The notes under the pieces: model-generated
The model's database searches: none
Told to the model about the DNA's origin: nothing
What the model saw: the letters and a program-made list of their open reading frames with translations, nothing else
Program-made: the position numbers and the translations under genes
NCBI GenBank assembly: GCA_020027965.1
Contig: JAHRHE010000005.1
Location: forward strand, 1-56,129
From: Nitrospirota bacterium
GTDB lineage: Bacteria; Nitrospirota; Nitrospiria; Nitrospirales; Nitrospiraceae
Direction of reading: 5' to 3'
DNA: 56,129 bases
Shown: positions 1-6,065 of the stretch, in pieces
How the letters are laid out: each line of letters starts with the position of its first letter
Numbering within the stretch: position 1 is the stretch's first letter

Positions 1-15
1 CCCGACCGGACGCGT

Positions 16-372
16 TCATTTGAACTTTTTGACGGCAATCCCGTTGACGACGGTGCAATCTGAAGCCACGATGGGGAGGAAAAATATCGATCTCCGATGC
101 TCCACGGTCACTCCCACCAGTGCGTCCGCACCTTTCTGCCTGATCGCTCGGTGAATGACCTGGTCGGTCGAATCCTTTCCGCCGACAGGCAGAAAGAGCA
201 CTCGGTACCCGCAGGACGATTCTTCGACAATCCCAAGCGCTGTATAACTCGCGGGCATCGGATGTGTGGAACTGGCAATGCCGGCAGGATGACGCATGAT
301 GATGCAGGACGCAAGCGTCAATGCGCAGAAAGCCAGAAATCCAGCGCGGAGGCTCGAAGAGACACCTGGCAT
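16..372 (-). CDS. TRL-like lipoprotein
   Basis: A 118-residue predicted lipoprotein. From the ATG at 372 the protein opens with an N-terminal signal and a lipobox LASC, with the modified Cys at residue 23. The rest of the chain has a Cys-Gly motif (SSCGYR), a conserved acidic Gly stretch and a late SDCTVVNG segment. This is the layout of the TRL (tRNA-associated locus) family of small lipoproteins. The function of that family is unknown. A TTG start at 435 would add 21 residues in front of the signal peptide and is less likely. It reads towards the window edge and no operon partner is visible. Family assignment is from pattern memory, not a search. Confidence 0.65.
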   Translation of the reverse strand: MPGVSSSLRAGFLAFCALTLASCIIMRHPAGIASSTHPMPASYTALGIVEESSCGYRVLFLPVGGKDSTDQVIHRAIRQKGADALVGVTVEHRRSIFFLPIVASDCTVVNGIAVKKFK

Positions 373-499
373 ATTTACGTAGACATAAAGAACCGGCACG
401 AGGCCGTCGTGGGGAGATGCTGCATACGCTAGCAAAACCCTCGCGGCGAGTCAAGCGCGCGGGGGCACGGGTTCTCAGTGCAAGACGGGTGCGGCCCGC

Positions 500-1150
500 T
501 CAGGAGCCGAACAGATCCATCTGAGTTTGCTGAACCTGCTGACCCTGCAGGGTGGGCTGGCTCTCCGAGGGGAGGCCAGAAGGGGATGTCTCAGCAGTGC
601 TGCGCGCGTCCAAGAAGGCTTTGAGCTTTCGAAAATCTTCGCGCAGGGGTTCCTGGAGGTTTCCTTGATGCAATGCCGCCGCCGGATGGAGGAGGGGAAA
701 GATCACGAAGTCTTTCAGGTTGAAGGCCTTGCCCCGTACCTTGGTGATGCCCACCTTTTTCTCGAGCAGGGTCTGGGTGGCCCAGTTCCCGAGCGTGCAG
801 ACCACCTTGGGCTTAATCAGCTCGATCTGCTGGAGTAGGAACGGCTTGCAGGTGTCCACCTCGTCCGGCTCCGGATCGCGGTTGTTCGGCGGACGGCACT
901 TGATGACGTTGGCGATGTAGACCTGAGACCGCGACAGCCCCGCGGACTGGAGCAATTCGTTGAGCAGCTTGCCGGCCGCACCCACGAACGGCTCGCCCTG
1001 CTGGTCCTCGTAGTAGCCGGGCCCTTCGCCCACGAACATGATCTCGGCATGGGGATTACCGACCCCGAACACGACCTGCGTGCGGCCCAGCTTGGCGAGC
1101 TTGCAGCGCTGGCAGTTGTAGAGGGAGGCGCTGAGTTCTTCAAGGGTCAT
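500..1150 (-). CDS. Family 4 uracil-DNA glycosylase
   Basis: Removes uracil from DNA in base-excision repair. The four cysteines that hold the 4Fe-4S cluster in family 4 enzymes are at residues 13, 16, 85 and 101. The uracil-pocket motif GEGPGYYEDQQGEPFVG is near residue 41, NVIKCRPPNNR near 81, and a C-terminal LLHPAA motif stands for the HPS/HPA loop. The frame is open up to a TTG at 1282, but the extra 44 residues are low-complexity and Ser/Pro-rich, so the ATG at 1150 is chosen. The C-terminal tail after the core is Gln-rich. It is monocistronic as far as can be seen. Confidence 0.93.
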   Translation of the reverse strand: MTLEELSASLYNCQRCKLAKLGRTQVVFGVGNPHAEIMFVGEGPGYYEDQQGEPFVGAAGKLLNELLQSAGLSRSQVYIANVIKCRPPNNRDPEPDEVDTCKPFLLQQIELIKPKVVCTLGNWATQTLLEKKVGITKVRGKAFNLKDFVIFPLLHPAAALHQGNLQEPLREDFRKLKAFLDARSTAETSPSGLPSESQPTLQGQQVQQTQMDLFGS

Positions 1151-1600
1151 GGAGGCGTCGGGTCGACTGGGACGGGTTGAGGAATTTGGTGCAATCTTAG
1201 GCGGGGACGAGGAAGAAGTCAACGGCCCAGAAGAGGCAGAACTGACCGGCCCAACCCGCCTGCTCGCGGAGCGCGCATACAAGACCTATCGCTTCGGAAA
1301 GTGGAGGATGTGTGCTCGCTCGACGCGCGCAATTGGGGTTAGGCCGGTCAGCTCTTCAACGGAACTGTCCCGGCGCAACGAGGCGGCCCACGGTCCACGA
1401 CAAGAGAGGGGGAGGGTGACGGGCGAGGGGGCGCCCTGCTGCCCTCTCGCCCTTAGACGTACGTTTCACCTCCGTGGTCTGGCCCCGCCAGGAGACAAGT
1501 CCTTCCCTCGCCCCATGAGGGGAGAGGGCTGGGGTGAGGGGACGCAAACGGGCCTCGCTCGTCGCAATGCAGCGCCGGTGATAGTGCGAAGTCAGGCGGC
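1151..1600. other. Intergenic stretch with GC-rich repeat fragments
   Basis: No convincing gene. The stretch 1370-1550 contains degenerate fragments also seen in the dispersed element at 4850 and 20081 (a CCCTCTCGCCCTT run near 1440-1453). It also contains a CCCTCGCCCCATGAGGGG/GGGGTGAGGGG block near 1505-1540, of a kind common between genes in many GC-rich genomes. Open frames across it are low-complexity. Confidence 0.5.
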
Positions 1601-1601
1601 G

Positions 1602-1688
1602 TTAGTGTTTCTCCGCGTAAGTGACGTAGAGGAGCATTGCGAGGCCGAAGACCACCAGGCCTGCGAGGATGAAGATTACGAACTCCAT
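1602..1688 (-). CDS. 28-residue single-helix membrane peptide
   Basis: A very short gene: ATG at 1686-1688, 28 codons and a TAA stop. A GAGGTG Shine-Dalgarno sits about eight bases before the ATG. The product is almost entirely one transmembrane helix (residues 3-23, rich in Leu, Val, Phe, Gly) followed by a short charged tail ending EKH. Size and shape recall accessory helices such as KdpF or CydX, but no cognate complex is nearby, so no function is assigned. It follows the 80-residue membrane protein at 1701-1940 by about 12 bases and the two probably form a small operon. Confidence 0.55.
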   Translation of the reverse strand: MEFVIFILAGLVVFGLAMLLYVTYAEKH

Positions 1689-1700
1689 CGAGCGCTCACC

Positions 1701-1940
1701 TCAGTCCCTTGGTGTGAGAAACCAACCTATGATGACCAGCCCGACCGCCAGGACAAATGCTGCAAACACCGTCGGCCAGGTGATGACCTCCTTTGTAAAG
1801 AGGCTCGCTGCAGCGACGGCCGTCAGGAGATATTTTGCCAGGTCGAAGAGCACTGCCGCAAGACGCTCTCGGCGCTTGGCTTGTTTCACGGCAATTAAAT
1901 GACATAGGTCAACGACGGTGTCAACTTGTTCGTTACGCAT
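1701..1940 (-). CDS. Small two-helix membrane protein
   Basis: A 79-residue protein (ATG at 1940; a GTG one codon earlier is possible). It has a charged N-terminus with a KQAKRRERL stretch, then two hydrophobic segments (roughly residues 34-52 and 57-76) and a short TPRD tail. The FDLAKYLLTAVAAASLF segment resembles the small DUF6722-type membrane proteins. Function unknown. No clear Shine-Dalgarno is visible. The 28-residue membrane peptide follows directly, so they are likely co-transcribed. Confidence 0.5.
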   Translation of the reverse strand: MRNEQVDTVVDLCHLIAVKQAKRRERLAAVLFDLAKYLLTAVAAASLFTKEVITWPTVFAAFVLAVGLVIIGWFLTPRD

Positions 1941-1980
1941 CACCCGTTACACGCTGAAGAGCAACGGGTGCCAGGCACAT
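1941..1980. repeat. CCCGTT...AACGGG hairpin repeat
   Basis: A short inverted repeat (CACCCGTT, about ten bases, then AAGAGCAACGGGT) followed by a CCaGGCAC tail. The same sequence with a few changes occurs at 55977-56014 near the other end of the window. A shorter variant is at 55890-55917. Confidence 0.6.
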
Positions 1981-2110
1981 CAGCACAGCTCGCCCGCAAT
2001 GCGGCTCCTCCGACTGGCCCGACGCGCGCGCCCTATACTCTACGACAGGGGAGGAGGAGAGGGTAGGCCGAGAGGGTGCCCTTCGGCCCTCTCGCCCTTG
2101 GAGCATAATT
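1975..2110 (+). repeat. Partial copy of dispersed intergenic element
   Basis: Matches the right-hand part of the element at 4850-5160 in the same orientation. Shared words are GCACATCAGCAC, CCCGCAATGCGGCTCC, CTCTACGA, GAGGGTAGG and CCCTCTCGCCCTTGG, in the same order and at similar spacing. It ends shortly before the promoter at 2236. Confidence 0.65.
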
Positions 2111-2235
2111 TCACTCGCCCCTTGAGAGAGAGGGGGGGCTGAGGGGGAGCAAGTCAGCACGGCTTGCCCGCGATGCCGCTATGCCGCCTCTGCCAGGAGC
2201 GTCCTTTCAGAAGCAACACAATGCACCACGTTTTC

Positions 2236-2264
2236 TTGTCAGAAGTATCAGTGGCGCTTATACT
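2236..2264 (+). promoter_or_regulatory. Sigma-70 promoter upstream of the gene at 2326
   Basis: TTGTCA at 2236-2241 and TATACT at 2259-2264 are separated by exactly 17 bases, close to the sigma-70 consensus. The spacer and flanks resemble the promoter at 4223-4251. The transcript would start near 2271 and cover the gene at 2326. Confidence 0.7.
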
Positions 2265-2315
2265 GCAGCAAGAGATAATGCGGGGGCTGATACGGAACAA
2301 CCTGGTCCATACTGA
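2253..2315 (+). repeat. Leader repeat, copy 1
   Basis: From the -10 box onward the sequence matches 5191-5254. TATACTGCAGCAAGAGA is shared, then TACGGAACAA exactly 32 bases after the start of the -10 box in both copies, then a TCCATA word. Each copy ends within about 20 bases of the start codon of a short gene. Confidence 0.65.
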
Positions 2316-2325
2316 TTTCTATCAC

Positions 2326-2856
2326 ATGTTCCAAGTGAAGAATTTCTCACACCTTTTCCTAGCAACCGCTTTTGTTTTTTTAAATACCCTCGACGCAGAC
2401 GGAGCACAGAAGTACACCTTACATGAAAATGGGCTGGGCCCTGTGACGATTGGCATGACGGTCACCCAAGCATCCAAAGCCCTAGGCATAGAGTTGAGAC
2501 CTGCCGGCACCTTGGATGAAGATGAAATTCACTGCCACTATGTCTATCCTGAAGGAAAATTCGGCTCTATTGGCTTCATGGTACTTGACGGACAAATAAC
2601 CAGGGTGGACGTAGATGATAGCTCATATTCCACGGACACAGGAATCACAGTTGGTCAAAGTGAAAGAAAAGTATACGAGAAATATAGAAACAGAATAACT
2701 GAACAAATACACCCTTATATAGGGAAAGAAGGGAAATACCTCATCATTAAACTTAAAAAGGACTATCAACTCATCTTTGAGACGGATCGTGGATCCATAA
2801 CATCGTTCAGAATGGGGAAATTGCCTTCTGTAGCCTATGAAGAAGGATGTTCATAA
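2326..2856 (+). CDS. Secreted hypothetical protein, AT-rich gene
   Basis: A 176-residue protein of unknown function. From the ATG at 2326 the N-terminus is a typical signal peptide (charged start, hydrophobic FLATAFVFL core, cleavage likely near ADGA). The mature part contains a NGLGPVTIGMTVTQASKALG segment, the kind of motif found in small secreted proteins that carry a repeated GIGPVRIGMT-like unit. It ends in EEGCS. The gene is clearly richer in A+T than its neighbours, with many AAA, AAT and ATA codons, which suggests recent acquisition. It lies directly behind a strong promoter and a repeated leader. ATGs further upstream (2278, 2221) would spoil the signal peptide. Confidence 0.75.
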   Translation: MFQVKNFSHLFLATAFVFLNTLDADGAQKYTLHENGLGPVTIGMTVTQASKALGIELRPAGTLDEDEIHCHYVYPEGKFGSIGFMVLDGQITRVDVDDSSYSTDTGITVGQSERKVYEKYRNRITEQIHPYIGKEGKYLIIKLKKDYQLIFETDRGSITSFRMGKLPSVAYEEGCS

Positions 2857-2881
2857 AATCGCGGATTAAGGGGTCCGGATT

Positions 2882-2904
2882 AACGGATCGGGAATCCGTT
2901 TTAT
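2882..2904 (+). terminator. Weak hairpin terminator candidate
   Basis: AACGGAT (2882-2888) pairs with ATCCGTT (2894-2900) around a five-base loop, followed by TTAT. It lies 26 bases after the stop codon of the AT-rich gene. The stem is short and the T-run is poor. Confidence 0.35.
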
Positions 2905-3021
2905 GTGTAGAGGATGAGCTACTAGGAGGAGGCGCGTGCAAGGGCTAGGCATCGCCGAAGCCCATGGAATCTCTTACTCATCCCTGCCGTCGTTCTGCCG
3001 TGGGGTCTGTCTTGGTGGTTT

Positions 3022-3330
3022 TTGGTCGTTCTGCTTGCCAGGTTGCACCTCTTTTTCTATCCGGGCCGGACGTTCGCAATTCTCCCCGACACGGTAGGCG
3101 GTATCCTTATGGCCATCGGCCCGCTCTTTGCCTGGTTGAGGCCGGCCATGATCGTTGGCAACTTGAGTGTGGCCTCCATCCCTTTGGCAAGAACAGCCCT
3201 GGACGAGGAAGCCCAATCCGTTCCCGGTGCCGACCTGACCTCTGCCAATCGCGGGTTCAAGAGGGCCGCTATGGCCCTGCTCCCGTCTGGGCTTGGTCTT
3301 GGCCTGATCGGAGCGTGGATTCCCTGGTGA
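3022..3330 (+). CDS. Hydrophobic protein, 5' end unclear
   Basis: A 102-residue membrane protein of unknown function as read from a TTG at 3022. The same frame stays open upstream to about 2926 and still encodes convincing membrane sequence (a segment reading NLLLIPAVVLPWGLSWWF at about 2968-3021), but that extension contains no ATG or GTG. A well-placed AGGAGG at about 2925-2932 and an ATG at 2964 are in other frames. Removing one A after that ATG would join it to this frame. So there is either a single-base frameshift (mutation or sequencing error) or an unusual start. The visible part has about three hydrophobic stretches. It is the second gene of the short-gene island. Confidence 0.5.
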   Translation: MVVLLARLHLFFYPGRTFAILPDTVGGILMAIGPLFAWLRPAMIVGNLSVASIPLARTALDEEAQSVPGADLTSANRGFKRAAMALLPSGLGLGLIGAWIPW

Positions 3331-3389
3331 GGATCATGTCACCTAATGGTCGGGAGAATCGGGTCCGCGGTCTGTTGTAGATAGGCACC

Positions 3390-3704
3390 ATGCCCGAAGG
3401 TCCTACTTACAACATTCACTGGCAAGATTTCCGTCGCAGAAATCGGCTGGCTATTCTTCTTTTCCTTGGCTATCTGCCCGTGGTGGGCACGCTCGGGTAC
3501 CTCCTTTCCGCTTTTGTTACTTCGGAAATTCCCCTTATTACTATCGCGGTGTTCTGGACGTTGGTCTGGTTGTGGGCGTGCCTACGCGTCTGCACCTTTC
3601 ATTGTCCCCGTTGCGGCAAGCTTTACTGTATTAACAAATACTTTGTCGCCACCCTTGGGCGGAGGTGTCCGCATTGCGGTTTAAGGCGGTATGAGAATGC
3701 CTAA
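3390..3704 (+). CDS. Two-helix membrane protein with C-terminal zinc ribbon
   Basis: A 104-residue protein. The N-terminal 18 residues are polar, two transmembrane helices follow (about 20-42 and 48-66), then a zinc ribbon with two Cys pairs (CPRC and CPHC, the second in RRCPHCGLRRYENA). Similar small TM-plus-zinc-ribbon proteins of unknown function are frequent in integron gene cassettes (established observation, recalled). An RYYYAAC-type heptamer (GCCTAAC, 3699-3705) overlaps the stop codon, as in attC sites. It is tightly placed between the genes at 3022 and 3766 on the same strand. Confidence 0.75.
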   Translation: MPEGPTYNIHWQDFRRRNRLAILLFLGYLPVVGTLGYLLSAFVTSEIPLITIAVFWTLVWLWACLRVCTFHCPRCGKLYCINKYFVATLGRRCPHCGLRRYENA

Positions 3705-3765
3705 CCTCCACGTCAACACGGACGCCATGTAAGTGACGCGTCGGTTAACTTAGAACTTAGGTCGT

Positions 3766-4128
3766 ATGCCCTTAGAGCCTGCATCGATTCTTCACGAGCT
3801 GAGTGCCTTGTTCCCGGAGTTTGCGTCCTATTGGAATCACGGCGACAACTACTTTCTCGAAGATGATGGTAGCTTTTCCTACCACGGTCTGTTTGCCCAC
3901 TTTAGCCACTTCTTTCGTGAGCAATATGTAGGTCTCGCACCTGCTCAAGTTCAGGCCCTCGCAGCGAAGGTCAACTGCTGGTTTGGTGGAGCCGTTCCTG
4001 CCCTCAGCAATGCAGTAGCGACGTGCTTTCTAGAGAACATCGCAGGCGAAGCGTGTGCTTCAGCAGTAAAGCCTCTTCTGACAAGTGACGCGGTTGCCTA
4101 CCTAGCTCGTTGGGAGAGTTCGACTTAA
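3766..4128 (+). CDS. DUF7674-like hypothetical protein
   Basis: A 120-residue soluble protein. It begins with a helix (LHELSALFPEFASYW), continues with a phenylalanine- and histidine-rich centre (YHGLFAHFSHFFREQY) and ends in a helical region with CFLENIAGEA. This order matches small DUF7674-type proteins, often regarded as immunity-like; function unknown. The stop codon TAA is part of an ACTTAAC heptamer at 4123-4129, the left end of the attC-like site described separately. A TTAGG lies before the ATG. Confidence 0.65.
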   Translation: MPLEPASILHELSALFPEFASYWNHGDNYFLEDDGSFSYHGLFAHFSHFFREQYVGLAPAQVQALAAKVNCWFGGAVPALSNAVATCFLENIAGEACASAVKPLLTSDAVAYLARWESST

Positions 4129-4177
4129 CTTCGCCTTCCGCTCAAAGGCGCCGAAACGCGTAGCACGCCGTTCAAGT
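4123..4177 (+). other. attC-like imperfect palindrome
   Basis: ACTTAAC (4123-4129, fits RYYYAAC) pairs with GTTCAAGT (4170-4177) if one C is left unpaired, giving a 55-bp imperfect palindrome that overlaps the stop codon of the gene before it. Inside, TTCGCCTT can pair with AAGGCGCCGAA with a bulge. Length, stop-codon overlap and an extrahelical base are features of integron attC sites, but the right-hand box is not a standard GTTRRRY. Confidence 0.3.
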
Positions 4178-4222
4178 GTATCGTTTTGTCCAGCGTGAAA
4201 CACGGTGCCGTCCCACGCGTTC

Positions 4223-4251
4223 TTGCCAGAAAAATCAGACCCGCTTATACT
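4223..4251 (+). promoter_or_regulatory. Sigma-70 promoter upstream of the PH-domain gene
   Basis: TTGCCA at 4223-4228 and TATACT at 4246-4251 with a 17-base spacer. The spacer shares AGAA, ATCAG and CGCT at the same positions with the promoter at 2236-2264. It is about 90 bases before the ATG at 4345. Confidence 0.7.
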
Positions 4252-4344
4252 GCGGCGACCAAGTACCTGTTGTCTTGTCCGGACAGGTGAATTCGGAGTC
4301 AGGCCGCGACTGTGACAGGACGGGTCGAGTGACGTGAGGGAAGA

Positions 4345-4809
4345 ATGGGATTTGTTGACCAAAGCCTGATGCCAGGTGAGCAGGTCACCTACCGCGCTAC
4401 GCTGCATTGGATCATCTTTGGCCCTCCGATTCTCCTTGGCCTGCTCGCGGTTCTGCTGGTCGCCTTCGGCATGAGCAATAGGGACGCCGCCGTGGTGGCT
4501 GGCTTGGGCGGGTTTCTATTCGGTGCGGCTTGTGTCCTCGCGGTGTCACGCCTGATCACCCTCAAGACATCGGAGTTCGCCGTCACGAACAAGCGTGTCC
4601 TCATCAAGGTCGGGTTCATCCGGCGACACTCGCTGGAGCTGCTTCTGACGAAGGTCGAAGGCATCGGCGTCGATCAGGGCATCCTGGGTCGCATTCTCGG
4701 GTATGGCACAATAGTGGTTGCGGGAACCGGTGGCACGAAAGAGCCGTTCGAGAACATCGCCCAGCCGCTCGAGTTCCGAAAACATGTCCAGGCTGGCGTG
4801 GCAGCATAA
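4345..4809 (+). CDS. Membrane-anchored bacterial PH-domain protein
   Basis: A 154-residue protein. Residues 1-20 carry the SLMPGEQVTYRATLHW start common to bacterial PH (bPH2/YdbT-like) proteins. Two transmembrane helices follow (about 24-44 and 51-73), and then a PH-like beta domain (EFAVTNKRVLIKVGFIRRHSLELLLTKVEGIGVDQGILGRILGYGTIVVAGTGGTKEPF). The function of these domains is unknown. They sit at the membrane and may bind peptides or lipids. GAGGGA precedes the ATG. It has its own promoter at 4223. Such proteins are frequent cargo of gene cassettes. Confidence 0.85.
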   Translation: MGFVDQSLMPGEQVTYRATLHWIIFGPPILLGLLAVLLVAFGMSNRDAAVVAGLGGFLFGAACVLAVSRLITLKTSEFAVTNKRVLIKVGFIRRHSLELLLTKVEGIGVDQGILGRILGYGTIVVAGTGGTKEPFENIAQPLEFRKHVQAGVAA

Positions 4810-4849
4810 CGTGTCGCAATGCAAGACCGGGCACCAATGCGGCAGGAGA

Positions 4850-5160
4850 GGGGCGGTGACGCACGCCGGGGCAGTCACGTCGCCCAAGTGCGTGCTCGCC
4901 GAGCTGCTGTAGCTACCGTCGGAACGGCTGCGGCTCCCCCCATCCCCCACGTCAGAACGCGGGGGTTCTCCGATCCGGCCATGCCTGTTTCTCCAGCCAT
5001 GGCCGGTCGGGCCTCGCTCGTTCCGCCGCCACGCACATCAGCACGGCTCACCCGCAATGCGGCTCCGCCGCCTGCCCCGACGCGCTCGGTCCACGCTCTA
5101 CGAACGAAAGGGGGTAGAGGGTAGGGCGAGAGGGCGCGCTTCTGCCCTCTCGCCCTTGGT
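4850..5160 (+). repeat. Dispersed ~310-bp intergenic element, copy A
   Basis: Near full-length match, in opposite orientation, to 20081-20387. A shorter copy is at 1975-2110. It contains a hairpin with CCCCC (4944-4948) against GGGGG (4961-4965). At the same place in copy B the stem has different bases but still pairs (CCCCAAAT with ATTTGGGG). No transposase is encoded. The open frames inside differ between the copies and look non-coding. Confidence 0.75.
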
Positions 5161-5190
5161 TTTCCGATTGCAACATTAGCTTCGATCCGA

Positions 5191-5254
5191 GGCGCCTATA
5201 CTGCAGCAAGAGAAGAGCCGGAGTGTTATACGGAACAAGCTAATCCATAGTCAG
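5191..5254 (+). repeat. Leader repeat, copy 2, with -10 box
   Basis: TATACT at 5197-5202 with the same downstream words as 2253-2315 (TGCAGCAAGAGA, then TACGGAACAA at the same 32-base distance, then TCCATA). The -35 region here is poor (CATTAG at the 17-base position), so promoter activity is less certain than at the other two sites. The ATG of the zinc-ribbon gene follows at 5259. Confidence 0.55.
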
Positions 5255-5258
5255 ACGC

Positions 5259-5555
5259 ATGAACGAGAGGGGCCACTGTCCTCACTGCGGTGCGATGCTG
5301 AGTGTCCTTCGGGTCCTACGCATCACCCGGTGGAGTCCATACATTTGCCCCGCGTGTGGTGGCAAGTCGAAGGTCCCGTGGCCAGCCGTCATTCGGGTGT
5401 CTCTTGCCTCGGCTGTTGTCGTCGCGGCGCCGTTCGGGGTGCTTTTAGCCATGCTCGATATTGACGTTGTGGTTCTTCTTGCGTTCGTGGTTCCGTTGTC
5501 GCTTGTTGCAGCGCCCGTCGTAATTGCAAAGTTCTGTCGATTCGAGCATCTTTGA
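5259..5555 (+). CDS. Zinc-ribbon membrane protein
   Basis: A 98-residue protein with an N-terminal zinc ribbon (CPHCG at about residue 7 and CPACGGKSKV at about 30) and two hydrophobic helices (about 45-66 and 69-92). Function unknown. Proteins of this type (CPxCG, SVLRVLRITRWSPY, CPxCG) occur repeatedly in cassette arrays of environmental bacteria (recalled, not searched). It lies just behind the repeated leader. The ORF is intact and ends with a short FEHL tail. Confidence 0.75.
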   Translation: MNERGHCPHCGAMLSVLRVLRITRWSPYICPACGGKSKVPWPAVIRVSLASAVVVAAPFGVLLAMLDIDVVVLLAFVVPLSLVAAPVVIAKFCRFEHL

Positions 5556-5732
5556 ATCGTTTCTGCTGAAGAAAGGGTACCGCTGTGGAAAGGGTACCTG
5601 CAGTCGTTTCTGTTTTCGCCCATCCCGTGCCCCGCTTCCTTGCTGGGGGAGTCAGCGAGGATTATTCTGCACGAGGAGCAGAACTGACGTCTGATGGGGG
5701 AGACGCCCATCCAGAGTCAAACGGCGCATTGA

Positions 5733-6005
5733 ATGATGAACACTCGCGTGGAAGACTTTCTCCCTGCGCTTCGTGCCTCGCTGGAGAAGTTGAAGAGGCT
5801 CGGGTTCGCGGAAGAGACCGCCGAGCTTGAACGAATTGTGAACAGCGCGTGGTCCAGCTCATCGGAAATGCTCGGTGAAATTGGCCTCGGTCTGCTCCGC
5901 CTGGAGTCCCGAATCGGCTCCCAATGGCCCGACACAATCAGGGAAGAGTTTGCCAAGTATATGAGGGAGGTCCGCAAGGTCTGGCCAACCATCAGCCTCA
6001 GATGA
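5733..6005 (+). CDS. Small helical hypothetical protein
   Basis: A 90-residue soluble protein predicted to be nearly all alpha-helix (DFLPALRASLEKLKRLG, then EETAELERIV, then a C-terminal helix REEFAKYMREVRKVW). No known motif. Two ATGs in a row start the frame (5733 and 5736). No clear Shine-Dalgarno. It is the last gene of the short-gene island, and the acyltransferase gene follows on the same strand. Confidence 0.55.
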   Translation: MMNTRVEDFLPALRASLEKLKRLGFAEETAELERIVNSAWSSSSEMLGEIGLGLLRLESRIGSQWPDTIREEFAKYMREVRKVWPTISLR

Positions 6006-6065
6006 CGCCGCGTCCCTCGCGCTCAACTACGATACCATCATGGCTCCTCCAGCACTGGTGGGTGC

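Noticed and set aside
1149-1898. 249-codon plus-strand frame
   Set aside because: It runs antisense to the glycosylase start and through repeats and two small minus-strand genes. Composition is not protein-like.
4819-5124. Possible gene inside the dispersed element
   Set aside because: Frames differ between the two copies and are low-complexity, while the hairpin is what is kept. Treated as a non-coding repeat.
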